From Parvularcula bermudensis HTCC2503 (GTDB lineage: Bacteria; Pseudomonadota; Alphaproteobacteria; Caulobacterales; Parvularculaceae), in assembly GCF_000152825.2 (NCBI RefSeq), contig NC_014414.1:2294001-2358000 (forward strand): a stretch of DNA of 64,000 nucleotides, in the 5' to 3' direction. Positions 1 through 9,484 of the stretch are shown here, piece after piece. The notes under the pieces were generated by a model. It was not told where the DNA came from. It searched no databases and saw nothing but the letters and a program-made list of their open reading frames with translations. The translations under genes were made by a program, and so were the position numbers. Position 1 is the first letter of the stretch; every line of letters starts with the position of its first letter.

Positions 1-274
1 CGAGACAGTCCTCGATGTCCAGGACAGTCTTAAGGAAGGGGTATATGCCTTTCTCCCCGATCTTGTCCGCCCCGATATCGCTGAGAAACGCGATGACCGG
101 TTCGTCTCGGCCCTGACGGTGTCATCGAAAACGCCGCGCCATCTCGCCTATCTCGTACGGGCCGTGACGCCCGGCGACTTCACCGCACCGGGGGCGGTGG
201 CAGAGGATATGTATCGGCCTGATATTTTCGCCAGGAGTGCGTCTGGGACGATCTCGATCGAGGCCGCCCCTTGA
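1..274 (+). CDS. alpha-2-macroglobulin family protein, C-terminal end (partial)
   Basis: Only the last 90 codons are in the window, read from base 2. The translation ends in EDMYRPDIFARSASGTISIE, and a segment like EDMYRP is typical of the very C-terminus of long bacterial alpha-2-macroglobulins (YfhM type), periplasmic protease traps. Its stop TGA overlaps the TTG start of pbpC (TTGA). The alpha-2-macroglobulin/pbpC pairing is common in proteobacteria: the trap is thought to protect the envelope while PbpC repairs peptidoglycan. The identification rests on this tail and on the neighbour, because the thioester region lies outside the window. Confidence 0.75.
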   Translation, partial: ETVLDVQDSLKEGVYAFLPDLVRPDIAEKRDDRFVSALTVSSKTPRHLAYLVRAVTPGDFTAPGAVAEDMYRPDIFARSASGTISIEAAP

Positions 275-2340
275 GCCATTTCCTCCGTAAAGGAGGGAGA
301 GTGGGCCTCCTATTGGTGGGGCCGGTCTTGCTCGTGCTCGCCTTTGACAGGCTGTTCCCTCCCCCCCTGTCGGATTTGGAGCTGTCGACCGTTGTGGCGG
401 ACCGTCATGGCGCGCCCCTTAGGGTGTTTCCCGTAAGAGAGGGACGCTGGCGTCTCCCAGCGGACCTTGACCGCCTCGACCCCCGTTTCATCGACGCCGT
501 CATCACCATTGAGGACAAGCGATTTTATCACCATCCGGGCGTCGATGCCGCCGCGATCCTCCGCTCCCTAACAACATGGATGTTGGAGGGGGAGATCCGT
601 TCTGGCGCCTCGACCATCACGATGCAGACCGTCAGGCTGCTTCGACCAAGGCCGCGGACCTTTGGATCGAAGTTGATCGAGGCCGTCAGGGCCCTGCAGA
701 TCGAAGCCAGAATGTCCAAAGCGGAGATCCTCTCGCTTTACCTCACCTTGACGCCCTATGGCGGCAATTTGGAAGGGGTCGAAGCCGCCAGCTACGCCTA
801 TTTCGGACGGCCGCCCCGCACCCTCGCCCCAGAGGAGACGGCGCTTCTCATCGCCCTCCCCCAGGCACCTGAAGCGAGGCGCCCAGACCGCCAGGCCGAG
901 GCGGCGCAGAGGGCCCGATCGCAGATCCTGGCCAAGCTGGTCGCGGCCGGCGTCTATACAAGCGCCGAAGCGGCGGGGGCCGCCGAAGTGCCCGTCCCGA
1001 CCGCCCGTTCCCCCTTCCCGTCCTCGGCGTGGCATGCCAGCGACCTCGTCTCGGGGCGGGCTGTTGCCAAGACTCCTTTGGTCACAACATTTGATACAGA
1101 TCTTCAAAAGGCCGCCCAGCGCCACCTCGCCGCGGCACTTGAGACGACCGGGCCTGATGTCCAGGCCGCAGCGCTGGTCATGGATATTGAGGGACGGGCC
1201 GTTCGCGCTCTGGTGGGCTCCGTCAGCCGGGACCGGGCCGGGGGCTGGATCGACCTCACGAACCGGTCCCGCTCTCCGGGGTCGACGCTCAAACCGTTCG
1301 TCTACGGTCTTGCGTTCGATGACGGCATTGCGGGGCCGCAGACAATTATCGCCGATCTCCCTGCTCGATTTGCAAGCTATCAGCCGGACAATTTCGATCG
1401 ACGGTTTCGTGGGGATGTGACGATTGCCGAAGCCCTACAGCATTCGTTGAATGTTCCTGCGGTGCGCGTCATGGACCGTATCGGGAGCAATCGATTTTTA
1501 GCGGCGCTTTCCTATGCCGGCAGTTCCCCGCGACTGCCGGGGGGACCCCACCTCGATGCCGGCCTCGCCGTCACCCTCGGCGGGGCGGGGCTGAGCGCGA
1601 TGGACCTCGCCGTCCTCTACGGGGCGCTCGGCGATGGAGGACGCGCCCTGCCCCTCGCCTTTACTCCCGAAGAGGTCAGTGCCAATACTGCACGGCGCGG
1701 CCTGTCCCTTCTCCGGCCTGAAACGGCGACGCACCTCCTTGATATTCTCGCCGCCGCCCCCTCCCCCGCGGGCAGGATCCCCCGATCCCTGACCACAGAT
1801 ACCGCCCCAATCGCATTTAAGACGGGAACGTCCTATGGGTTTCGGGATGCGTGGGCCGTCGGGGTGTCCTTGGGGCGCGTCATCGTCGTCTGGGTCGGGC
1901 GACCGGACGGACAGCCTCGTCCAGGGGAGACGGGGCGCCGGGCGGCGTTGCCGATCTTGTTCGATCTCTTCGATGCAGCGGACCGCCATCTGGGCAAAGC
2001 CCAATCGGGGCCCAAGTCCGCAACGCCTCTTGAGGAGACGGGGCCGACCCGTTTTAGGGACGAGACCGCCCCGCCCCAGATCCTCTTCCCGCCCGACGGC
2101 GCCACCTTGTGGATTGAGCATGCCCAGCGGTCCCTGACCCTCACGGCAAATGGAGGCGCGCCGCTCACATGGTATGTCGATGGCGTCCCCCTGACCAATC
2201 ACCCCGGTGGAGCGTCCTGGCACCCTGCCGGCCCGGGCTTTTACCGACTATCCGTGATCGACCATGCGGGGCGCACAGCCACAACATCCGTACAGGTGAT
2301 CGTCGGCACCATGACCGCCCCCGCCGACGATCCGCTATAA
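271..2340 (+). CDS. pbpC: penicillin-binding protein 1C (bifunctional glycosyltransferase/transpeptidase)
   Basis: Inner-membrane peptidoglycan synthase of 689 residues. After an N-terminal membrane anchor (about residues 10-28) comes a GT51 glycosyltransferase domain with the catalytic-Glu motif EDKRFYHHPG (Glu81) and GASTITMQ. The transpeptidase domain follows, with SxxK in PGSTLKPF (Ser about 338), SxN in HSLNVP and KTGTS (about 517). The last 90 residues resemble the BiPBP C-terminal beta domain that marks PBP1C. The TTG start overlaps the upstream alpha-2-macroglobulin stop, so the two genes are translationally coupled. All catalytic motifs are intact. Confidence 0.95.
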   Translation: MSHFLRKGGRVGLLLVGPVLLVLAFDRLFPPPLSDLELSTVVADRHGAPLRVFPVREGRWRLPADLDRLDPRFIDAVITIEDKRFYHHPGVDAAAILRSLTTWMLEGEIRSGASTITMQTVRLLRPRPRTFGSKLIEAVRALQIEARMSKAEILSLYLTLTPYGGNLEGVEAASYAYFGRPPRTLAPEETALLIALPQAPEARRPDRQAEAAQRARSQILAKLVAAGVYTSAEAAGAAEVPVPTARSPFPSSAWHASDLVSGRAVAKTPLVTTFDTDLQKAAQRHLAAALETTGPDVQAAALVMDIEGRAVRALVGSVSRDRAGGWIDLTNRSRSPGSTLKPFVYGLAFDDGIAGPQTIIADLPARFASYQPDNFDRRFRGDVTIAEALQHSLNVPAVRVMDRIGSNRFLAALSYAGSSPRLPGGPHLDAGLAVTLGGAGLSAMDLAVLYGALGDGGRALPLAFTPEEVSANTARRGLSLLRPETATHLLDILAAAPSPAGRIPRSLTTDTAPIAFKTGTSYGFRDAWAVGVSLGRVIVVWVGRPDGQPRPGETGRRAALPILFDLFDAADRHLGKAQSGPKSATPLEETGPTRFRDETAPPQILFPPDGATLWIEHAQRSLTLTANGGAPLTWYVDGVPLTNHPGGASWHPAGPGFYRLSVIDHAGRTATTSVQVIVGTMTAPADDPL

Positions 2341-2345
2341 CGAAA

Positions 2346-2373
2346 AAAAGCGGGCTCCTGAGAACCCGCTTTT
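2346..2373. terminator. bidirectional intrinsic terminator
   Basis: A hairpin with stem AGCGGG/CCCGCT, one C-A mismatch, two further pairs and a CTGA loop, flanked by seven A on the left and TTTT on the right. It lies between the convergent pbpC and TonB-receptor genes and can serve both strands. Confidence 0.85.
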
Positions 2374-2400
2374 GCGCTGTCTTGTTGCTCTTCGGCGAGA

Positions 2401-4470
2401 TTAGAACTCTTTCGTCACACGAATGAACGCCTGACGACCGCGGAGGTCATATTGGGTCCCGAAGATCGGCACATTGCCGCGGCGGAAGGTCACGCCGTCT
2501 GACACGATCGGCGGTTCCTCTCCAAACAGATTGGTGATCCCGCCCGTGATCGTGAGGAGATCGCCTGTCCACCGAACCGATGCATCGTGATACCAAACCG
2601 CTTCGGTCTCGACGATCCGCTGCGCCGGCGCCCCAAAATAGGTGGTGTCCACCGGATCGAAGACTTCATTCGACGTGTGGCCAACGAAATCGAGGAACCA
2701 AGAGAAAGTATAGTCACCCCTGGTAAAGCGGACTTGCGCATCGCCGACGACGTCGGGATCACCGATGGTCCGATTGAAATCCTCCGTGGCAAAACCAGAC
2801 TCACTATCGGTATCGAAGAGATCGAGTGTATCCTCGAACGTCCATGTGGCCTGCGCATCGACGAGCAAGGTCCCGAAATCGAAATCCCGTTCATACCTTA
2901 AGGTCGCATCGAGCCCGCGGGTCACCTGACTGTTGATGTTGATGAATGTGTCTGTGACTTCATTCACCGCCAGCGGTTCTGTTGCCGTTCCCCGCGTGAA
3001 GAGATCGCAGAAATCATTCGGGAAATTATCACCACCGTAGCAGCCGCCGAGGATCGTCCCCGCCCCAAGCTGCGCGATTTGATTGTTCACTTCGATTTCG
3101 AAGTAATCGAGCGCGAGACTGACGGGGAAGAATTCCGGCGTGATCACCGTCCCAAAGGTCAAGGCGTCCGAAGTCTCCGGTTCGAGGAAACCAGCGCCGC
3201 CCCCCGAAATAATCGTCGCGGACGACGTTCCCCCGCCATAATCACCGGGAATACCCTCCGCCGCACAGTTTGCTCGAATGTCATCATCGGTACTGTCTTC
3301 CCACAGAATACACGGGTCAATGTCGGCCTGATCCAAAAATCCGGTTTGCTGCCCGAGGAACAGCTCATAGAGCGCAGGAGCACGGAATGAGGTTCCTCTC
3401 GTCCCGCGGAACCGCACGGCCGGCACCACTTGCCAATCGAGAGCGACCTTATAGACATCGCCGCTGCCGGAAGATTCGTAGTCGAAGGCTCGACCGGACG
3501 CGGTGAACGTCAATTCCTCGACGAGGGGGGCCCCTTTTAAGAGCGGGAATTCCGCCTCAGCGAAAATTTCGGTGACATTGTCTTCGCCTTTCGTGACCAA
3601 GGCGGAAGAGGAGCCCCACAAATTCCCTGCCTGGGCCTGTTCGTCCGGCTGATCATCGATCGAAAAGCCACGATATTCGGCGCCGAGGGCGAGAAGCACA
3701 TCACCTGCCGGAAGGGCGAACAAATCACCGGTTACATAGGTACTGGCGACGAACTGTTCATAGGTCGTACGGCCGACAATCGGCCCGCCAAGGGTATCGT
3801 AGAAATTATCGGGATAATTGCCGCTCAAGATCTCAGCCGATTGATAATCGAATTGCGGCGCGTCGTCGTCGAACCGCACATCCCCTGACTGGTCGGCAAA
3901 AATAGCCGTATCCGTCCCATATTTGCCATCCGATCGGGAGAAAGTGGTCAGCGCGGTCCACCCCCAATCCGAGAAATATCCCGTGCCGCCGAACTCACCG
4001 TTCAGCTCACTGGATACGGATAGATATTTCACTTCCGCCTGACTGTTCGCCTGATAAATGAGAATCGGCTGGGAGAGGAAGAAAGGGTTACTGTACCCTG
4101 GATCATTAGCATAGCCATAGACGCCAAACACTGACTGGACCTCGGCTCCGCCCACCAAGGGGAAGAACTGGCGAATGCCATCGGCTGTCGTCTCCCGCTC
4201 AGTATACAGCGCTTCAAATTGCCAATTCACACCACCGAGTATGTCGATATCGAAATCCGACAACGAATAAAGGCTGAACCGCTCTTGGGCATTGATCGCG
4301 TCGGCCTCAAGAGCGTCAGGGTGGTTCAAAACGCTCTCATAAAAGGCCTGGGCCCCCGGTCCATCATCATATCGGCCTGGATTGCGAGGACGATACCCTT
4401 CTAGCGGGCCGACGGTCATACCGTCCGGTGCCGGAATGTATCGAATTGTCGGATCAAGTGCGTCGATCAC
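2401..4470 (-). CDS. TonB-dependent receptor, C-terminal part (downstream of a frameshift)
   Basis: Beta-barrel part of an outer-membrane TonB-dependent receptor, with repeated amphipathic strands ending in the typical terminal Phe (RQAFIRVTKEF). The listed ATG (MIDALDPT) is almost certainly not a real start. The same frame stays open upstream and encodes LGGCSTGNVYFNTVIDALDP, which continues the N-terminal fragment read in another frame. One missing base near 4530-4537 explains the split. Together the pieces make about 985 residues, usual for large alphaproteobacterial receptors of this type. The substrate is unknown. If the frameshift is real, the gene is a pseudogene. Confidence 0.85.
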   Translation of the reverse strand: MIDALDPTIRYIPAPDGMTVGPLEGYRPRNPGRYDDGPGAQAFYESVLNHPDALEADAINAQERFSLYSLSDFDIDILGGVNWQFEALYTERETTADGIRQFFPLVGGAEVQSVFGVYGYANDPGYSNPFFLSQPILIYQANSQAEVKYLSVSSELNGEFGGTGYFSDWGWTALTTFSRSDGKYGTDTAIFADQSGDVRFDDDAPQFDYQSAEILSGNYPDNFYDTLGGPIVGRTTYEQFVASTYVTGDLFALPAGDVLLALGAEYRGFSIDDQPDEQAQAGNLWGSSSALVTKGEDNVTEIFAEAEFPLLKGAPLVEELTFTASGRAFDYESSGSGDVYKVALDWQVVPAVRFRGTRGTSFRAPALYELFLGQQTGFLDQADIDPCILWEDSTDDDIRANCAAEGIPGDYGGGTSSATIISGGGAGFLEPETSDALTFGTVITPEFFPVSLALDYFEIEVNNQIAQLGAGTILGGCYGGDNFPNDFCDLFTRGTATEPLAVNEVTDTFININSQVTRGLDATLRYERDFDFGTLLVDAQATWTFEDTLDLFDTDSESGFATEDFNRTIGDPDVVGDAQVRFTRGDYTFSWFLDFVGHTSNEVFDPVDTTYFGAPAQRIVETEAVWYHDASVRWTGDLLTITGGITNLFGEEPPIVSDGVTFRRGNVPIFGTQYDLRGRQAFIRVTKEF

Positions 4471-5378
4471 CGTATTGAAATAGACATTGCCGGTGGAACA
4501 GCCGCCAAGATCGGTTCCGGCCAGGATGGACCGATCTTCTCGATCAAGCCTTTCCCTGTATCGGGGTCGAAATAGAAATCCTGCGGGCAGGCCAGATAGT
4601 CCCGATCGCCGAGGGAAAGATCCTGAAATTTCTCATACTGCGCAGCAAACAGTACGCTACCAGTATCATAGTTCAGGCCAAAGGCCCCATCGATTGAAAA
4701 GCTTTCACCGCCATCTTCAAACGGTTTGTTATATTGCACCGTAAGGGTCGGTCGATCGACGGAGGTCAGCGTGATGATATTGGCCACCCCCGCAACGGCA
4801 TCCGATCCGTAGACAGAAGAAGCACCGTCTTTGAGAATCTCCACCCGCTGGATTACGGAATCGGGGATCACGTTCAAATCGAACGACCCCACCTGACCGC
4901 GAACACCGGCTGGGCCGGGTCGACGACCGTTCAACAGAACCAGACTCCGCTGGGCGCCAAGACCCCGAAGAGAAATCGAATTGATCCCCGTCCCGCCTTC
5001 GACAACAAAACCGCCGAATTGGTTGTTAAACTGGACCGAGCCCGATGCGACACTTGACCCCTGAATGATCGACGCTGTGTCGATCAATCCCTCAAGGGTC
5101 GCCTCTTCGGCCGTAATCACCTGAATGGGAGCCGCAGAACTAAATTCATCGCGGCGCAGGCGAGACCCTGTGACGACGATTTTGTCATTCGTTCCGCTAT
5201 CGTCGAACGTCGTCTCCTCGATCTCTACCTCAATCGTTTCTTCCGCCGGGCTTTCGGTGATCTCGTCCTCAACGACGAGATCCTGCGCCAATGACGGCAC
5301 GCTGGAGAGCGCGAAGACGGCGGACCCCAGCATCAAGGTTCGCACGCAATGCTTTTTTACAACCATATTCACACCCAC
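4467..5378 (-). CDS. TonB-dependent receptor, N-terminal part (frameshifted)
   Basis: Carries a signal peptide (hydrophobic stretch ending VPSLAQ), an acidic linker, a TonB-box-like segment DKIVVTGSR and the plug domain with SLRGLGAQRSLVLLNGRR and VEILKDGASSVYGSDAVAG, all classic for TonB-dependent receptors. After DTGKGLIEKIGPS the frame runs into unrelated sequence and stops, while the next frame continues the receptor. Inserting one C (ATCGG to ATCCGG) near 4533 would restore a single protein. Either a recent inactivation or a base-calling error. An in-frame alternative start is Met5 (MVVKKH). Confidence 0.85.
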   Translation of the reverse strand: MGVNMVVKKHCVRTLMLGSAVFALSSVPSLAQDLVVEDEITESPAEETIEVEIEETTFDDSGTNDKIVVTGSRLRRDEFSSAAPIQVITAEEATLEGLIDTASIIQGSSVASGSVQFNNQFGGFVVEGGTGINSISLRGLGAQRSLVLLNGRRPGPAGVRGQVGSFDLNVIPDSVIQRVEILKDGASSVYGSDAVAGVANIITLTSVDRPTLTVQYNKPFEDGGESFSIDGAFGLNYDTGSVLFAAQYEKFQDLSLGDRDYLACPQDFYFDPDTGKGLIEKIGPSWPEPILAAVPPAMSISIR

Positions 5379-5676
5379 AATCTAAAGATGTGGCCTTCTT
5401 AAAATACCGGTCACTTGACGTTAAGGAGTTCGTAACAATTCTGACAACGTCGAGCAGATTTCTTCAAGGGTTTTTGTAACGCAATGTCGATTTTTTTGTC
5501 ATTGCTATGTCACATTATATGTTATGTATATGTCTTTTATACATATTTTCCCCTATCGCGGAACGCGAAAACGCGCAACAAAATACACGTCGATGTCACA
5601 GGCTGTCGAATTGACGCGCTGGTTTTTCTGTAAGATTGTCTCCCCAACAGACGATATTTTTAGGAGATGTGGCGTT
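5379..5676. promoter_or_regulatory. divergent AT-rich intergenic region between TonB receptor and S9 peptidase
   Basis: About 300 bases, clearly more AT-rich than the flanks, between two divergently transcribed genes, so it must hold both promoters. It contains an inverted repeat TATGTAT/ATACATA (5523-5529 and 5539-5545, 9-base spacer), a possible operator. An upstream in-frame ATG at 5524 could extend the peptidase, but the resulting N-terminus does not look like a leader. No other gene is apparent here. Confidence 0.4.
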
Positions 5677-7710
5677 ATGCGAAAATTGGGGCGGACGAAG
5701 TGGGTCAGTGTCGCCGCCTGGCTGACGGTGTGGGGCGCCCAGGGGCAGGCAGAGCCGATCCCCGTTGAAGCGCTCTCCCGAGAGCCGGAGATGACCAGCC
5801 TCTCCATGTCGGCCGAAGGGGACTATCTCGTCGGCTTGGTGTCCCCAGCGGGCAATGACGGCGAAAAACTGGCCCTCGCCGTTTGGGACCTCGAAAAAGG
5901 GGGAGAGCCGAAACTCACCGCGCCAAATGATCGTATACGGTTTATTGCTGCCCAGGCCCTTAAAGCCGACAAGTTGTTTTTCCTTACATCCCAGGCCTGG
6001 ACAGGCACGTTGCAAGGTTGCGGCGAAGGGCGCCGCGTTGGATCAACGGCGACATTCCTCAACAAATTATACATGACCGACACGGCGATGGACGATTTTG
6101 AGGAGCCGTTCACCGGGGCACGCCGACTTGGTAATAGTGACGCCACGGAACGCTGCTTCGAGATCGCCGGCGAAGCGGGTCTATATCAAGACCTTCCCCT
6201 CGACCCGACCGACGTCATCGCCCAGAGGGTCAACACAGACACGCTCATTACGGAATATTATCGCGTCAACCTTGTAACAGGTCGTGAAACACTGATCTAC
6301 AAAGAAACGTCTAGGGAATCCGCAGGGTTGTTCAACCCTCGTACAGGGGAGCTTCTGACCAAATTTCGGCAGAGTCCTGATGGGAATGGCGGCTATACCT
6401 TCGAAACATTGATCCGAGACGATGAGACAGGAAGTTTCGACGTCCACGACAAGCTTACTTGGACAGCCGACAATCGGCACTCCATCCAGATTGTCGGGCG
6501 GGACGAAAAGACGGGATACTATTACGTCTCTACAGACCAATTTTCCAATACGGCCGACATTTATTTCTACGATCCAGTTGCGCGGGAATACGAGTCGGAA
6601 CCGCTATTCGCGTTAGATAATTTCGTCGCCAGTGGCGTCGTCCTGGGGCAGAAAGAATCGAACTTCAATGAATTGCTGGGGTTCCGCTATCTCGGTGCCA
6701 GCCCATCGACCTATTGGATCGATCCGGAGTGGGATGCCATTGTCCGTGGGCTGGAAAATGCCTATCCTGACCGGGGTATTGGTATTGTTGATTACACGGA
6801 TGACCTGAGCAAAATCCTCTTTACAACGGAGAGCTCAACCTATCCGCCCGCCTATCACATCCTGGTCGATAAGCGAGCGACACAGGACATTGGCGCTCAG
6901 CGTCCTTGGATTGACAGTGACGCTCTGCGCCCCACCAGCCTCATTTACTACACGGCGCGCGATGGCCTGCGCATCCCGGGGTTACTGACGCTGCCAAAGG
7001 GTTTCACCCCTGGCGAGGACGCGCCTTTACCCGCAATCGTGTTGCCCCATGGGGGGCCATGGGCGCGGGATTACGCGAATTGGGATGCCACCGGATGGAC
7101 CCAATTCCTCGCCAGTCGAGGCTATGCGGTCCTGCAACCACAATATCGGGGGTCGGATAATTGGGGACGCTCCCTGTGGCGCGCCGGCGACAATGAGTGG
7201 GGTCTCAAAATGCAGGACGACAAGGACGATGCCGCGGCCTGGTTGGTCGACCAGGGCATCGCCGACAGAGATCAGATGGCGATCTTCGGCTATTCCTATG
7301 GGGGGTTCGCCGCCATGGCCGCGACGGTACGGGAGGGTGGCCCCTTCCAGTGTGCGATCGCCGGGGCAGGGGTCTCTAACCTTGACCGACTGAGCAATAC
7401 ATGGAGTGAGAACCGGGTGCAGCGGGCTCTTCAAGGGCGCACAGTGGATGGAATGGATCCAGCCGAGAATACACGGCACGCGAATATTCCCGTGCTCGTC
7501 TACCATGGCGACCGGGACGTCCGGGTACCGCTATTCCACGGTCGAGATTTCTATAATGCCGTGAAGGATCGGGTCGACGCAGAATTGCTTGTCGTTGAAG
7601 ACATGCCCCACAGCCTGCCATGGTGGCCACGTCACCATCGGGTCACCCTTGAGGCCATTGAGCGGTTCCTTTCGACCACTTGCGGTCTGACCCCGACCCC
7701 ACCGCAATAA
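5677..7710 (+). CDS. S9 family (prolyl oligopeptidase-type) peptidase, secreted
   Basis: Alpha/beta-hydrolase serine peptidase of 677 residues. Start chosen at 5677 because AGGAG precedes it at 5662-5666 and the protein then opens with a signal peptide (MRKLGRTKWVSVAAWLTVWG, then AQGQAEP). The N-terminal half is a beta-propeller-like region. The C-terminal hydrolase domain carries the nucleophile motif GYSYGGFAAM, the Asp region YHGDRDVRVP and the His region DMPHSLPWWP. Likely digests peptides in the periplasm. It is divergent from the frameshifted TonB receptor, and receptor-peptidase pairs often serve peptide uptake, but that is inference. Confidence 0.9.
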   Translation: MRKLGRTKWVSVAAWLTVWGAQGQAEPIPVEALSREPEMTSLSMSAEGDYLVGLVSPAGNDGEKLALAVWDLEKGGEPKLTAPNDRIRFIAAQALKADKLFFLTSQAWTGTLQGCGEGRRVGSTATFLNKLYMTDTAMDDFEEPFTGARRLGNSDATERCFEIAGEAGLYQDLPLDPTDVIAQRVNTDTLITEYYRVNLVTGRETLIYKETSRESAGLFNPRTGELLTKFRQSPDGNGGYTFETLIRDDETGSFDVHDKLTWTADNRHSIQIVGRDEKTGYYYVSTDQFSNTADIYFYDPVAREYESEPLFALDNFVASGVVLGQKESNFNELLGFRYLGASPSTYWIDPEWDAIVRGLENAYPDRGIGIVDYTDDLSKILFTTESSTYPPAYHILVDKRATQDIGAQRPWIDSDALRPTSLIYYTARDGLRIPGLLTLPKGFTPGEDAPLPAIVLPHGGPWARDYANWDATGWTQFLASRGYAVLQPQYRGSDNWGRSLWRAGDNEWGLKMQDDKDDAAAWLVDQGIADRDQMAIFGYSYGGFAAMAATVREGGPFQCAIAGAGVSNLDRLSNTWSENRVQRALQGRTVDGMDPAENTRHANIPVLVYHGDRDVRVPLFHGRDFYNAVKDRVDAELLVVEDMPHSLPWWPRHHRVTLEAIERFLSTTCGLTPTPPQ

Positions 7711-7720
7711 GTCGGGGTCA
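7688..7720. terminator. hairpin terminator between convergent genes
   Basis: Perfect 10-bp inverted repeat TGACCCCGAC/GTCGGGGTCA with a 13-base loop. The left arm lies in the last codons of the S9 peptidase and the loop holds its TAA stop. No T-run follows, so termination by the hairpin alone is uncertain. Confidence 0.5.
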
Positions 7721-7740
7721 GCGCCGGCGTGGCAGCCCCC

Positions 7741-8502
7741 TCAGATCGGCGCCGTCAGGTGAACGGCCCCCGCCTCGACGCGGGCCTTCACCTGATAGAC
7801 CCGCTCGATCAAGGGCGGCGTCAGGACCTCTTGCGGTGGCCCGTCCGCAACGAGGCGCCCGTCAACCATCACCAGGACTCTGGTCGCGTATTGGCAGACA
7901 AGAGAGAGGTCGTGGAGGATCATCAAGACGCATCCCCCCTGTTCAACCATACCCTTTAATAGAGCGAGAAGGGTCAGGCGATGATACGGGTCGAGACCGG
8001 CCAGCGGTTCATCGGCGATAAGCATCGGTGCTTCGGAACAGAACGCCCGCGCAAAATGCACCCTCGCCAGCTCTCCGCCTGATAAGCGCGTCGCCGGACG
8101 ATCGGCGAGGGCCACGAGGTCGCATCGGACAAGGGCCTGCATAACCGCGCGGAGATCTTGTCCCTTGAGCCGTCCGAGGGCGGCGCCATAACTAAACCGG
8201 CCCAGCGCAACCATTTCACGCACGGACATCGGCCAGGGCGGCGGGCGATCCTGGGGAAGGTAGGCAAGGCGTCGTGCCCGCTCGGCGGGGGGCAGTTGCG
8301 CAATCTCTGCCCCCCCTAAAGTCGCCGTACCGGCTTCCCGTGGTTCCCCCCCGAGAAGTCCGCGGACCAGACTGGTCTTTCCCGCCCCATTCGGACCGAT
8401 CAGGGCGATCAACTCGCCCGGCCCCGCTTGGAACGAGACCGATCTGACGACTTGCCGCCCCTCACGGATCATTGTGAGATTATCGACCTTGAGATCAGTC
8501 AC
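7741..8502 (-). CDS. btuD: cobalamin/iron-complex ABC transporter ATP-binding protein
   Basis: ABC ATPase of 253 residues: Walker A GPNGAGKTS (about 36-44), signature LSGGELARV, Walker B MLIADEPLAGLDP and the H-loop region MILHDLSL. The GTG at 8502 is the preferred start because the conserved family N-terminus begins there (VTDLKVDNLTM) and the codon overlaps the permease stop by 8 bases (GTGACTGA). The longer frame up to 8580 merely runs through the permease gene. Last gene of the riboswitch-headed btuB-F-C-D operon, hence cobalamin (BtuD role) rather than ferric siderophore; the family alone does not distinguish them. Confidence 0.85.
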   Translation of the reverse strand: MTDLKVDNLTMIREGRQVVRSVSFQAGPGELIALIGPNGAGKTSLVRGLLGGEPREAGTATLGGAEIAQLPPAERARRLAYLPQDRPPPWPMSVREMVALGRFSYGAALGRLKGQDLRAVMQALVRCDLVALADRPATRLSGGELARVHFARAFCSEAPMLIADEPLAGLDPYHRLTLLALLKGMVEQGGCVLMILHDLSLVCQYATRVLVMVDGRLVADGPPQEVLTPPLIERVYQVKARVEAGAVHLTAPI

Positions 8503-9484
8503 CGAGGCGCCCCCCCACGGCGATCCAAATAAAGAGTGGCGTGCCCAGCAGTGCCGCAATAACCCCAAGTCCAAGCTCATTATGGGTGGGGATCAGACGG
8601 ACACAAATATCCGCCGCAACAAGGATAGCGCCACCGGCAAGGGCGGAGGGCAGCAATGATCGCGCAGGGTCGAATCCAACAAGGGGGCGGATGAGATGCG
8701 GGATCACGATGCCGACAAAGCCGATAGCCCCCGCCAGGGCCACGCTCCCCCCAACCGCCATCCCGGCGCCAAGAATGGTCCATCGCCGTTGCCGCGCAAG
8801 ATCAAGGCCCAAGCCCCACGCCGCCTCCTCTCCAAGGGTCAGCGCCGACAATCCTCGGCGAATGACCCATAGCAAACCGCCGCCGACCAGGATGAAGGGA
8901 CAGCATAGGAGAAGATCCTGCACGGATCTGTTCGCAACCGACCCCAAGGACCAGTAGATCAGGTCAGAGAGCGTGAACGGATTGGGCGCGAGATTGAGAA
9001 GCAGGCTCAGGAGGCTCCCCGCAAAGCTGGTCACCCCAATTCCCACAAGGAGTAAGGTTGTCACGCTCCGGACTTTTTGGGCAACGATCACCAGACCGGC
9101 CGTCGTGACAATGCCGCCAAGTATCGCCAGCCCAGGTAAGATGAGCGGGCTTATTGTCGTCAGTCCAAAGAGGATGCCCGTCGTTGCGAATAATGCCGCC
9201 ATGGACGAGATGCCCAAGACCCCAGGGCCGGCCAGCGGATTACGAAGAAGCCCTTGCAAAGCGGCTCCACTCACCCCCAAGGCCGCGCCGACACTAAAAG
9301 CCGCCAACGCCCGCGGTAAACGGAGTGACCAGACAATGATCCTGTCACTCGGTGTGCCCTGCCCGACCATCGCGGCGATGACCTCGAGTAGAGAAAGGGA
9401 GGCTGCACCGAAAGAGCAACTCACCAGCAGAGCAATGACGGCCACAGCCAAAAGGCTGCCGGTCAGTCCCACCTGCCGGCTCAT
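8495..9484 (-). CDS. btuC: FecCD/BtuC-family ABC transporter permease (cobalamin)
   Basis: Integral membrane permease of 329 residues with about ten hydrophobic segments and FecCD family signatures: RLPRALAAFSVGAALGVSGA near the N-terminus, GLLRNPLAGPGVLG, and GFVGIVIPHLIRPLVG near the C-terminus. It forms the channel for BtuF-delivered substrate and pairs with BtuD. Its ATG overlaps the btuF stop by ATGA, and its end overlaps btuD. The cobalamin assignment comes from the upstream riboswitch. Confidence 0.88.
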   Translation of the reverse strand: MSRQVGLTGSLLAVAVIALLVSCSFGAASLSLLEVIAAMVGQGTPSDRIIVWSLRLPRALAAFSVGAALGVSGAALQGLLRNPLAGPGVLGISSMAALFATTGILFGLTTISPLILPGLAILGGIVTTAGLVIVAQKVRSVTTLLLVGIGVTSFAGSLLSLLLNLAPNPFTLSDLIYWSLGSVANRSVQDLLLCCPFILVGGGLLWVIRRGLSALTLGEEAAWGLGLDLARQRRWTILGAGMAVGGSVALAGAIGFVGIVIPHLIRPLVGFDPARSLLPSALAGGAILVAADICVRLIPTHNELGLGVIAALLGTPLFIWIAVGGRLGD

